From the NCBI RefSeq assembly GCF_009909195.1, contig NZ_JAAAMU010000015.1:1-64000 (forward strand): a stretch of 64,000 nt of DNA, given 5' to 3'. Below, in pieces: positions 1 through 7,790 of this stretch. Source of the stretch: Paenibacillus sacheonensis (GTDB lineage Bacteria; Bacillota; Bacilli; Paenibacillales; Paenibacillaceae). A program made the translations under genes and the position numbers. Every line of letters begins with the position of its first letter. Within the stretch, counting starts at the first letter, position 1. The notes under the pieces are model-generated. The model worked only from the letters and a program-made list of their open reading frames with translations. It did no database searches and was not told the DNA's origin.

Positions 1-30
1 TTGAAACGGATCTTGAAACTAACGGACTAA
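1..30 (+). CDS. Possible 3' end of an upstream gene
   Basis: The first ten codons read LKRILKLTD and stop at TAA (28-30), 21 bases before a strong terminator. This fits the tail of a rightward gene that starts outside the window, but nine residues cannot identify it. Confidence 0.3.
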   Translation: MKRILKLTD

Positions 31-51
31 GAATGTGAAGGATGGAACATG

Positions 52-100
52 AAAAGGGCGGCTTTCAATCCAACTAACGGATTGAAAGCCGCCTTTTATT
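52..100 (+). terminator. Rho-independent terminator
   Basis: A perfect 15-bp stem (57-71 with 79-93) around a 7-base loop is followed by TTTTATTT and preceded by AAAA. It would end transcription from the gene left of the window. Confidence 0.9.
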
Positions 101-138
101 TGTCATTGATCCATATTCCATAAAAAACTTAAGTTCTT

Positions 139-168
139 CAGCGGCCTCAGCGTGAGGGGAGCCTTTTT
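139..168 (+). terminator. Weak hairpin with T tract
   Basis: CCTCA (145-149) and TGAGG (153-157) form a short stem, with GG/CC possibly extending it across a bulge, followed by TTTTT. It could be a second terminator or a leader hairpin. Apart from this, the cre-like box and the promoter, I see nothing in 101-436. Confidence 0.3.
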
Positions 169-283
169 ATGTCTCCCGGAACATGCGGTGCTTTGGAGAA
201 ACTCGCTACCCGCGAAGAAGCAGCGAAGAGGGGAATGTGGCCGTCGAAGTCCCGAATTTCCCGCCTATACGGAAAATTGTACC

Positions 284-297
284 TGAAAGCGCTTAAC
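284..297 (+). promoter_or_regulatory. cre-like box upstream of GH27 gene
   Basis: TGAAAGCGCTTAAC is one mismatch from the CcpA consensus TGWAARCGYTWNCW. It lies just upstream of the proposed promoter of the GH27 gene, so catabolite control is plausible. Confidence 0.5.
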
Positions 298-303
298 TGT
301 ACC

Positions 304-333
304 TTGTTCGCGGCTTCGGCAAACCGCTATGAT
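304..333 (+). promoter_or_regulatory. Candidate sigma-A promoter of GH27 gene
   Basis: TTGTTC (304-309) and TATGAT (328-333) are 18 bp apart. The -10 matches 5 of 6 consensus bases; the -35 is weak, as expected for an activated promoter. The untranslated leader would be about 95 bases. Confidence 0.4.
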
Positions 334-436
334 CGGATCAAAGAAAGCGCTGCCATTTCGCTGCCGCACTGCATCCTGTCCCCGTACGCGGCGCTCGTTC
401 TTGATTGCGCACGTCCACTACGAAGGAGATGAATTA

Positions 437-2884
437 ATGAAGAAGGCATTAAGAAGAACAGGCTTTATCGCATTCGCATTATTGCTGGCGGCCGCGGGCT
501 TCGCGATTCCGGGCAAGCAGACCGCGAACGCGGCCAACAACGGGCTTGCCCTCAAGCCGCTGATGGGCTGGAGCAGCTACAGCATGCAGGTGTACTCCGG
601 CAATTCCGCTTGGATCAACGAGACGCAGATCAAGGCGCAGTCCGACGCCATGCATGCGAACCTGCAGTCGCACGGCTACAATTACATCAACGTCGACGCG
701 GGCTGGAACGGCGGCATCGACGGCTACGGCAGACCGGTCCCGAGCAGCACGCTGTACCCGGGCGGCTTCGCCGCGCTCATTAATTACGTGCATGCGAACG
801 GCCAAAAGTTCGGCCTCTATATGATTCCGGGCATTTCGCCGCAAGCGTACACTGCCGATCTGCCGATCTACGGCGCGGCCGCCGGCTGTTCCATGCAGGA
901 CATCGCCGCCCAGCCGCTCACGACGGCGGACTACTGGAACTTGGGCTACAAGATCAATTTCGCCAACCCGTGCGCGCAGAGCTACATCAATTCGATCGCC
1001 GACCTGTTCGCGACCTGGGGCGTCGACTTCGTGAAATTCGACAGCGTCACGCCGGGTTCCGGACATAACGACACTTCGATCGACGCGCGCGGCGACGTCG
1101 CCGCTTGGTCGCAGGCGCTGAGCGCGCACAATATATGGTTCGAGATCTCCTGGGCGCTGGACCACGACTACGTCGACACGTGGAAGCAGTATGCCAACGG
1201 CTGGCGCGTGGATTGGGACGTCGAATGCTATTGCGCCAACACCGCGCTGACGACGTGGGCGAACATCGCGAGGCTGTTCCCGGATGCCGCGACGTGGTGG
1301 CGCGATGCCGGTCCGGGCGGCTGGAACGATTTCGATTCGCTCAATGTTGGGAACGGCGCCATGGACGGCTTAACGCAGGATGAACGCCGAACCGCCATGT
1401 CGTTATGGGCGATGTCGTCGGCCCAGCTCTACACGGGCAACGACTTGACGAATTTGGACGCTTTCGGATTATCATTGCTGACGAACGACGAGGTAATTGC
1501 GGTCAATCAGGCCGGGCGGCCGGCGCATCCGGTATCCACCGCCTCAAACCAACAAGCGTGGTACGCCAACAACGGGGACGGTTCGTATACGGTCGGGCTA
1601 TACAATCTCGGAGGCTCCGCCGCGACGGTCAACGTGAACTGGAGCGACATCGGGTTGAACGGCGCCGCGACCGTCCGGGATCTATGGAGTCACAGCGACC
1701 TCGGGACGTTTAATACCGGCTACAGCTCCGTCAACCTGCCCGCCCACGCTTCGCGGCTGCTCAAAGTCACGGCAGCGGGCGGCTCCGTGACCGCGAACGA
1801 CGACGACACCGGCATCAAATACACCGGCGCGTGGCAGCGCAGCTACAGCCGGGGCTTAGGAGATTACGGGGACGACGTGCACTACACGCAGACGAATAAC
1901 GACGCGTTCGAGTACGGCTTCCAAGGCACGGGCATCGATCTCGTTACGGAGAAGGATGCTTCCCAGGGCAACATCGACATTTACGTCGACAACGTCTTCA
2001 AACAAACGGTCAGCACGTATAACGCGACCCGCCTGGCGCAGCAGACCGTGTACAGCATCACCGGGCTCGCCAACGGCCCGCATACCTTGAAGGCCGTCAA
2101 GAAATCGGGCACCTTCATGCTCGTCGACAAATTGCAATTCAGCGTGCCTGCGCCGATCCTCGTGAACGATTCGGATCCCGGCATCTCGTACACGGGCACA
2201 TGGACGACGAGCAGCGCCAGAGGCTACGGCGATTATCAGGACGACGTCCGCTACACGCAGACGAACAACGATTATTTCCAATACGCGTTTAACGGAACGG
2301 GCATCGAGCTCGTTACGGAGAAGGATTCTTCCCAAGGCAATATCGATATCTACGTCGACAACGTCTTCAAGCAGACCGTCAACACGTACAACGCCACGCG
2401 GCTGGCCGCGCAAACCGTGTACGGCATCGGCGGGCTTGCGAGCGGATCGCATACCCTCAAGGCCGTGAAGAAATCGGGCACGTACATGCTGCTCGATCAA
2501 CTGCGGGTCAAGACCAGCCAGAAGCAGTACAACGATACGGATGCCGGCATCTCCTATACGGGCTCCTGGTCGCTGAACGGCAATCGCGGCTTCGGGGACT
2601 TCAACAACGACGTGCACTTCACCCAGACGAACAACGATTACTTCCAGTTCGCCTTCACCGGCACAGGCGTGGAAATGATCACGGAGAAGGACGTCTCGCA
2701 GGGCAACGTCGACATCTACGTGGATAACGTGCTGCAGACGACGGTCAACACGGCCAATCCGACGCGGCTGACCAATCAGGTCGTTTACAAGGCGACGGGC
2801 TTGACGAGCGGCAGCCACACGCTCAAGGCCGTGAAGAAATCGGGCACGTACATGCTGCTGGATTCCATTCGGGTAACGCCGTAG
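437..2884 (+). CDS. Secreted GH27 glycosidase with three C-terminal jelly-roll modules
   Basis: The ATG at 437 follows AAGGAGAT at a good distance; upstream in-frame starts have no ribosome site. The 815-residue product has a signal peptide (about 1-31), a GH27 (clan GH-D) barrel (about 36-365) opening with LKPLMGWSSY, a beta-sandwich to about 450, then three ~118-residue modules (454-572, 577-693, 699-815). The expected nucleophile is D202 in VKFDS and the acid/base D261 in RVDWD, by spacing to characterised GH27 enzymes. The usual DD pair after strand 2 is D88-A89 (NVDAGW), so galactose may not be the sugar; arabinopyranose or another pyranose is possible. The protein is exported. The gene stands alone with its own promoter, cre-like box and terminator. 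Family assignment is firm, substrate is not. Confidence 0.85.
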   Translation: MKKALRRTGFIAFALLLAAAGFAIPGKQTANAANNGLALKPLMGWSSYSMQVYSGNSAWINETQIKAQSDAMHANLQSHGYNYINVDAGWNGGIDGYGRPVPSSTLYPGGFAALINYVHANGQKFGLYMIPGISPQAYTADLPIYGAAAGCSMQDIAAQPLTTADYWNLGYKINFANPCAQSYINSIADLFATWGVDFVKFDSVTPGSGHNDTSIDARGDVAAWSQALSAHNIWFEISWALDHDYVDTWKQYANGWRVDWDVECYCANTALTTWANIARLFPDAATWWRDAGPGGWNDFDSLNVGNGAMDGLTQDERRTAMSLWAMSSAQLYTGNDLTNLDAFGLSLLTNDEVIAVNQAGRPAHPVSTASNQQAWYANNGDGSYTVGLYNLGGSAATVNVNWSDIGLNGAATVRDLWSHSDLGTFNTGYSSVNLPAHASRLLKVTAAGGSVTANDDDTGIKYTGAWQRSYSRGLGDYGDDVHYTQTNNDAFEYGFQGTGIDLVTEKDASQGNIDIYVDNVFKQTVSTYNATRLAQQTVYSITGLANGPHTLKAVKKSGTFMLVDKLQFSVPAPILVNDSDPGISYTGTWTTSSARGYGDYQDDVRYTQTNNDYFQYAFNGTGIELVTEKDSSQGNIDIYVDNVFKQTVNTYNATRLAAQTVYGIGGLASGSHTLKAVKKSGTYMLLDQLRVKTSQKQYNDTDAGISYTGSWSLNGNRGFGDFNNDVHFTQTNNDYFQFAFTGTGVEMITEKDVSQGNVDIYVDNVLQTTVNTANPTRLTNQVVYKATGLTSGSHTLKAVKKSGTYMLLDSIRVTP
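1796..2881 (+). repeat. Three tandem ~118-residue module repeats inside GH27 gene
   Basis: Modules start at 1796, 2165 and 2531 with N-D-[DST]-D-x-G-I. All share YTQTNND, EKDxSQGN(I/V)DIYVDNV and HTLKAVKKSGT(F/Y)ML(V/L)D. The close similarity suggests recent duplication and could recombine. The fold looks like a galactose-binding-like jelly roll, which I infer is a carbohydrate-binding domain. Confidence 0.85.
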
Positions 2885-2908
2885 GCAGCGCTTGATTGAT
2901 TCGATATT

Positions 2909-2951
2909 GCGGAATGATTGCTGTGGCATAGCGGAATGATTGCTGCGGCAT
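2909..2951 (+). repeat. 22-bp tandem direct repeat
   Basis: GCGGAATGATTGCTGTGGCAT (2909-2929) recurs at 2931-2951 with one substitution, right after the GH27 stop. No function is evident. Confidence 0.7.
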
Positions 2952-2989
2952 TGATGAAGCGAATAGGAGAAACGTTAAATTGGTCCATC

Positions 2990-3042
2990 AAACAGCAGCA
3001 GCCCAGGACGATTTTCTAGTCCATGGCCGCTGCTGTTTTTTT
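2990..3042 (+). terminator. Rho-independent terminator of GH27 gene
   Basis: AAACAGCAGC (2990-2999) pairs with GCTGCTGTTT (3029-3038). An inner GGAC/GTCC stem and a run of seven T complete the structure. From here to 3194 I see nothing further. Confidence 0.85.
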
Positions 3043-3194
3043 GGAATCGCAGCGAATCGTTCATGCTCGATCTGCGTTATTAAAGCGGTTTAATGATGCT
3101 TTATTCCTAATTAGTGGGAAAATCCTCCTATATATTCGCAATGGAATGATGATTTCGAAGAAAATAGCGACTTTTACAATAACTAATCATGCCG

Positions 3195-3223
3195 TTGAAA
3201 CGGAATTTACAAAACCGGTTTAA
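3195..3223 (+). promoter_or_regulatory. LacI-cluster promoter with palindromic operator
   Basis: TTGAAA (3195-3200) and GTTTAA (3218-3223) are 17 bp apart. The perfect palindrome AAACCGGTTT (3212-3221) overlaps the -10 region and has the central CG typical of LacI/GalR operators. This suggests autoregulation by the 3296 product. Confidence 0.45.
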
Positions 3224-3295
3224 GCTTGTAAACGGGTCCGGTACCGTTCCCACATCGGATCGGATCACCATGGGAGAAAGCGAGGTTCACGATTC

Positions 3296-4330
3296 TTGGC
3301 TACCATCGACGACGTCGCGAAGGCATCCGGCGTTTCCAAGGGCACCGTTTCGAGCGTATTCAGCAAGAAGCGCCCCATCAGCAAAGAGGTTACCGAGCGC
3401 GTGCTCGCCGCGGCCAAATCGCTGCACTACAAGCCGAACTACTGGGCGAGAAGCCTCGCCAGCCGGACCACTCGCATCCTCGGATTGAATATTCGAGGCG
3501 AATCGCTTGAATTCGGACAATTTCATCATTCCTTGCTCAACGGCGTCCTGCGGGTTTGTTACGACAACGGCTACCGGTTGCTGGTCAATACGCTGTCGCC
3601 CGCCTTTCTCAGCCAAGTCGAGAACATCTCCTCGGACCCGGTGGACGGGGAAATCCTGCTGGATCCCATCGAATCGGACGGCAGAATCGAGGAACGGCTG
3701 CAGAGCGGCATGCCCATCGTCGTCATCGGACGTCCGCCGGGGCCTTACGAGGCGCAGGTCAGCTACGTCGACAATGACAATGCTGGCATGGCCGCGCAAG
3801 TCACCCGTTACTTGATCGAACTCGGGCACACCGAAATCCTGTTCCTGAACGCGCCGGTCTCGAGAACCGTATCGGAAGACCGGGGCGCCGGCTATAGGAA
3901 CGCGCTCGCGTTAGCCGGCCTGCGGCCGAAGCCCGAGCTGATGATGCACAAGCCGCTGAGAGGCGAAACCGCGCACGCCTTCGGCTACGAGGCGGCGCTG
4001 GCCAAGCTGATCGCTTCGCCGGACATTACGGCGGTCATCGCCGATACCGACATGATGGCGCTCGGCGTCTACAAGGCGGCGGAGCGGCTCGGGCTGCGCA
4101 TCCCGGAGCAGCTGTCGGTCTTCGCGTTCAGCGACGACAGCGTGCTCTCGCCGGAATTCTCGCCGCCGCTTACCGGCACGCGGCTCCATGCCGACCGGCT
4201 GGGCGCCGAAGCGCTCCAGCTGCTGCTCGAGCAGCTGAACGCGGCGCAGAAAAGCGCCAAGCGAGTCCTTGTTCCGACGGAACTCGTCATTCGCGGCTCC
4301 TGCGCGGCCCCGGCCGCGCGCGGCTCATGA
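3296..4330 (+). CDS. LacI-family transcriptional regulator
   Basis: A TTG start at 3296 follows GAGAAAGCGAGG and places MATIDDVAKASGVSKGTVS at the N terminus, exactly where LacI proteins begin. Residues 1-55 are the helix-turn-helix and hinge, and the rest is a periplasmic-binding-protein-like effector domain (to 344), a normal family length. It heads the cluster with the binding protein (4446), two permeases and a metallohydrolase, so it probably controls their uptake sugar. The effector is unknown. A palindrome at 3212-3221 is the likely operator. Confidence 0.9.
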   Translation: MATIDDVAKASGVSKGTVSSVFSKKRPISKEVTERVLAAAKSLHYKPNYWARSLASRTTRILGLNIRGESLEFGQFHHSLLNGVLRVCYDNGYRLLVNTLSPAFLSQVENISSDPVDGEILLDPIESDGRIEERLQSGMPIVVIGRPPGPYEAQVSYVDNDNAGMAAQVTRYLIELGHTEILFLNAPVSRTVSEDRGAGYRNALALAGLRPKPELMMHKPLRGETAHAFGYEAALAKLIASPDITAVIADTDMMALGVYKAAERLGLRIPEQLSVFAFSDDSVLSPEFSPPLTGTRLHADRLGAEALQLLLEQLNAAQKSAKRVLVPTELVIRGSCAAPAARGS

Positions 4331-4445
4331 GGCTGCCGGTCCGTTCCCTATCGCATTCGTGCATTTGTACTTGCTGCTCAACAGTATTTTCGCTCCGCCA
4401 ATCAAGGTCCCAATTCGCTACAACATTTCAGGAGGTTATCCACCC

Positions 4446-5915
4446 ATGAAAAAAGTTTTGTTGACGATGTCGACGGTTGCCGTCGCAAGTACGCTGCTGC
4501 TGTCCGGCTGCGGTTCGGAGAACGGAACGAATAACGCGGCCGATACGAACGCGCCGGCCGGCAATAACGCGAACGCCGGCGCCGGCGCTCCGGCCAATGC
4601 CCCGGCAGAGACGCCGGCGGCGGACATGAAGCTGCGCATTCTCGACGCCAACGTCGGCGGCAAGACGCCGGAAGAGAACGCGAAGTACCAAGCGGAGATC
4701 AAGCGCTTGACCGGCATCGACGCTTCCATCGAGAAGCCGGCGAGCGATTACGACCAGAAGGTGCTGACCGCGCTCGGCTCCGGCGAGAAGTACGACCTGA
4801 TCGAGCTCAGCGACCTCGGCAAGCTGGCGACCTTCGTGGACCAAGGCGTCGTCACGGATCTGACCGATTTCGTGACCGGCTCCAAGGTCTTGTCCGATCC
4901 CTCGGTCGTCCCGACGGCCGAATGGGATCAACTGAAGAACAAGGACGGCAAGATCGTCGCCGTGTTCGGCAAGTTTCAAGGCGGAACGATGCCGATCGTG
5001 CGCAAGGATTGGCTCGACAAGCTCGGCTTGAAGGAGCCGAAGACGCTGGACGAGTACTATAACGTCCTCAAGGCATTCAAGGAAAAGGATCCCGACGGCA
5101 ACGGCAAGAACGATACGTACGGCCTCAGCACGTCCGATCTCTACGATATTCAAGGCTTCATGAGCGCGGCCGGCGTGAAGGCGCATTACGTGATGAAGGA
5201 CGGCAAACGCACGATTCCGTACGCGACGGAAGCGGCCGTCCCGATGTACGAATGGTTCGCGAAGCTCGTGAAGGAAGGCATCATGGACCCGAACTTCGTG
5301 ACCAACGACACGGGCAAGATGCGCAACCTGTTCCTCTCCGACCGCGTCGGCATGGTCACGTACTGGGATGCGTGGGTCGGCATGTTCAACAACACGCGCA
5401 AACAAGCGGATCCGAACACGACGTTCCAAGCGGAAGCGCTCGAGGGCATTCCGGGCGCGGACGGCAAGATTCTGATGCGCCGCGGAGATCCGGATTTCTG
5501 GATCATTCCGGCCAACGCCGAGCATCCGGACGCCGCGAAGAAATTCCTGGAGTTCTGGCATACGGAACCGGGCATTACGCTCGGAAGCCTCGGCATCGAG
5601 GGCGAGGATTATACCAAGGAAGGCGACGCGTACAAGCTTACGCCTGCCGGCACGGAGCACAACATGGATCACGGGGTGCCGTTCTGGTACAACCAGAACG
5701 TGAAGTATCCGTTCGGCAAGCTGCCGGGCGTCCAGGAAGCGCAGGATCTCGTGACGAAGGACGCGACGCTCGAGCTGTCGCTGCCGGGCTGGCCCGACGC
5801 GGAGAAGATCGTCAAGAATTACGCGCTCAAGGCGATGTCCGGCCAAATGGACGCCGCCGAGGCCGTGAAGAAGATGCACGACGAGCTGCTTGGCAAAAAA
5901 CTAATCGACGAGTAA
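4446..5915 (+). CDS. Extracellular solute-binding lipoprotein, family 1 (CUT1 importer)
   Basis: The ATG at 4446 follows AGGAGG (4430-4435). The 489-residue product has a lipoprotein signal peptide with lipobox LLSGC, an Asn/Ala/Pro-rich spacer (about 25-60) and a type-1 solute-binding fold. It would sit on the outer membrane face and deliver an oligosaccharide to the 6029/6910 permeases. It lies 115 bases after the LacI gene, and a hairpin separates it from the permeases, a common arrangement for producing more binding protein than permease. Substrate cannot be told. Confidence 0.92.
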   Translation: MKKVLLTMSTVAVASTLLLSGCGSENGTNNAADTNAPAGNNANAGAGAPANAPAETPAADMKLRILDANVGGKTPEENAKYQAEIKRLTGIDASIEKPASDYDQKVLTALGSGEKYDLIELSDLGKLATFVDQGVVTDLTDFVTGSKVLSDPSVVPTAEWDQLKNKDGKIVAVFGKFQGGTMPIVRKDWLDKLGLKEPKTLDEYYNVLKAFKEKDPDGNGKNDTYGLSTSDLYDIQGFMSAAGVKAHYVMKDGKRTIPYATEAAVPMYEWFAKLVKEGIMDPNFVTNDTGKMRNLFLSDRVGMVTYWDAWVGMFNNTRKQADPNTTFQAEALEGIPGADGKILMRRGDPDFWIIPANAEHPDAAKKFLEFWHTEPGITLGSLGIEGEDYTKEGDAYKLTPAGTEHNMDHGVPFWYNQNVKYPFGKLPGVQEAQDLVTKDATLELSLPGWPDAEKIVKNYALKAMSGQMDAAEAVKKMHDELLGKKLIDE

Positions 5916-5946
5916 GCCATTCCGACGGCATCCGAACGACAAGCAG

Positions 5947-5969
5947 GCAGGGGAGCACGGATCCCCTGC
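5947..5969 (+). terminator. Intra-operon attenuator-like hairpin
   Basis: GCAGGGGA (5947-5954) pairs with TCCCCTGC (5962-5969), followed by TTGCCTTCATTT rather than a clean T run. It may cause partial termination or protect the 3' end of the binding-protein message. Confidence 0.55.
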
Positions 5970-6028
5970 TTGCCTTCATTTCAGCCGAATAATGGTACCG
6001 TTTACCAGATAAGGACGTGGATAAGAGC

Positions 6029-6904
6029 ATGAGATCGTTGAAGAAGTACGGCGCGCTTTACGTCATGATGGTGCCGGTGATCGCTTATTTTCTCGTATTC
6101 GCCTATTACCCGCTCGTGAAAGGGCTGCAGACCAGCTTCCAGGATTACAAGCTGATGGGCGACCGGCCGTACGTCGGGTTCGCGAACTACGACGCGGTGC
6201 TGCACGATTCGCTGTTCTGGGAAGCCATGGTGAACACGCTCGTCATCGGGGCGGGCATCCTCCTCTTCAGCTTCGCCGCGCCGCTCGTGATTGCGCTGTC
6301 GCTTAACGAAGTGCTGCGAAGCTGGTTTAAGAAGCTGGCGCAAATGATCCTCTACGTGCCGCATCTGCTCTCTTGGGTCGTGGTCGGCGGCATCTGGATC
6401 TTCATGCTGTCGCCCGACAGCGGGATCGTGAATATGATCCTGGTCCATGTGTTCCACCGGGCGCCGATCAATTTTCTGGCGGATTCCGGGTATGCGCGCT
6501 GGATCATGATTCTCCTCTCGACGTGGAAGGAGATGGGCTACACCTGCATTTTGTTCCTGGCGGGAATCGTGTCGATCAATCCGTCGCTCTACGAAGCGGC
6601 GCGCATGGACGGCGCGACGCGCTGGCAGCAATTGACGTACGTGACGCTGCCGCAGCTCAGCAACACGATGAAGGTCGTCTTCCTGCTTAATACGCTCGGC
6701 ATCCTGCGGATATTCGACCAAGTGTTCATCCTTCGCAATCCGACGATTGCTTCGAAGGTGGACGTGCTCATGATGTATACGTTCCAAAAGGGGATTCTCG
6801 AAATCAAGCTCGGCCCCGCGGCGGCGGCCAGCTTCTTCGTCCTCGTATTAACGCTCGCGCTGACGTTCGTCGCGCGGCGAATGACAAGATTCGATGAGGT
6901 GTAA
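6029..6904 (+). CDS. Sugar ABC transporter permease (UgpA/MalF-like)
   Basis: The 291-residue membrane protein has about six transmembrane segments. Its EAA loop reads YEAARMDGATRWQQLTYVTLP, the contact site for the ATPase. The ATG at 6029 lies 13 bases after AAGGA; a GTG at 6017 is too close to that site. It pairs with the 6910 permease, five bases downstream. No ATP-binding gene is in the cluster, so a shared MsmX/UgpC-like ATPase is expected elsewhere. Confidence 0.93.
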   Translation: MRSLKKYGALYVMMVPVIAYFLVFAYYPLVKGLQTSFQDYKLMGDRPYVGFANYDAVLHDSLFWEAMVNTLVIGAGILLFSFAAPLVIALSLNEVLRSWFKKLAQMILYVPHLLSWVVVGGIWIFMLSPDSGIVNMILVHVFHRAPINFLADSGYARWIMILLSTWKEMGYTCILFLAGIVSINPSLYEAARMDGATRWQQLTYVTLPQLSNTMKVVFLLNTLGILRIFDQVFILRNPTIASKVDVLMMYTFQKGILEIKLGPAAAASFFVLVLTLALTFVARRMTRFDEV

Positions 6905-6909
6905 CGACA

Positions 6910-7779
6910 ATGTCCGATCGGTTCGAACGGCTTGGCTGGAAGAATAAAGCATTCGATACGTTAAACGTCCTGTTTCTGTTCGCGCTGATGCTGACCATGA
7001 TTATTCCGTTTATTAACGTGCTCGCGCTCTCGTTCTCCTCGGGCATCGCGTCCATGCGGCCGGAGATCGTGCTGTGGCCGAAGCAGTTCAGCGCGGAAGG
7101 GTATGAGATCGTGTGGAAAAGCCTGGATATATGGCGTCCGCTGCTGAACAGCGTCATCGTGACCGTGATCGGCACGGCGCTGCACGTGCTGCTGTCCAGC
7201 CTGGCCGGCTACGTGTTCATCTATCCCCGCCTGCCGGGCAAGAAGGCGATGCTGACGTTCGTGCTGATTACGATGATGGTGCCGCAGGAAGCGATCATGA
7301 TTCCGCTCTACGTGGTCAACAAAGACTTGCATCTCATCAATACGCTGAGCGCGCTCGTGCTGTCGGGCCTCGTCTCCGGCTTCTCGATCCTGCTCATGCG
7401 GAGCTTCTTCCTGAACGTGCCTTACGAGATGTCGGAATCGGCGAAGATCGACGGCGCCGGGGAGTTCCGCATCTTCCTGACGATGTACCTGCGGCTCGCG
7501 GCCGCGGGTCTCGCGACCGTGACGTTGTTCGAGTTCGTCGGACGGTGGAACATGTTCACGGCGCCGGTCATGTTCATTAACGATTCCATGAAATACACGC
7601 TGCAGGTGGCGCTGAAAGCGATGATCATCGATACGAGCAGCAATTCCGGCACCTATATGGTGACGACGAACGTGCGGATGGCGGGAATCGTCATCAGCAT
7701 CCTTCCGCTCATCGCGGTGTATCCGTTCGTGCAGAAATATTTCATGAAGGGCATCCTGCTCGGCGCCAGCAAAGAATAG
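6910..7779 (+). CDS. Sugar ABC transporter permease (UgpE/MalG-like)
   Basis: This is the second half of the permease heterodimer: 289 residues, about six transmembrane helices, EAA loop SESAKIDGAGEFRIFLTMYL, and the C-terminal FVQKYFMKGILLGASKE typical of the family. The start lies five bases after the previous stop, so the two are probably co-translated. Confidence 0.93.
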   Translation: MSDRFERLGWKNKAFDTLNVLFLFALMLTMIIPFINVLALSFSSGIASMRPEIVLWPKQFSAEGYEIVWKSLDIWRPLLNSVIVTVIGTALHVLLSSLAGYVFIYPRLPGKKAMLTFVLITMMVPQEAIMIPLYVVNKDLHLINTLSALVLSGLVSGFSILLMRSFFLNVPYEMSESAKIDGAGEFRIFLTMYLRLAAAGLATVTLFEFVGRWNMFTAPVMFINDSMKYTLQVALKAMIIDTSSNSGTYMVTTNVRMAGIVISILPLIAVYPFVQKYFMKGILLGASKE

Positions 7780-7790
7780 GAGGACGGACG

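Noticed and set aside
169..432. 87-codon open frame before the GH27 gene
   Set aside because: Overlaps the cre-like box and the proposed promoter, and the sequence is not protein-like.
1856..2929. Long antisense open frame opposite the GH27 modules
   Set aside because: An antisense shadow. High third-position GC in the real gene makes long frames on the other strand; the product is Arg/Val/Asp-rich without a domain.
4428..5879. 483-codon antisense open frame opposite the first binding protein
   Set aside because: Same cause as above; no ribosome site and the real lipoprotein gene is unmistakable.
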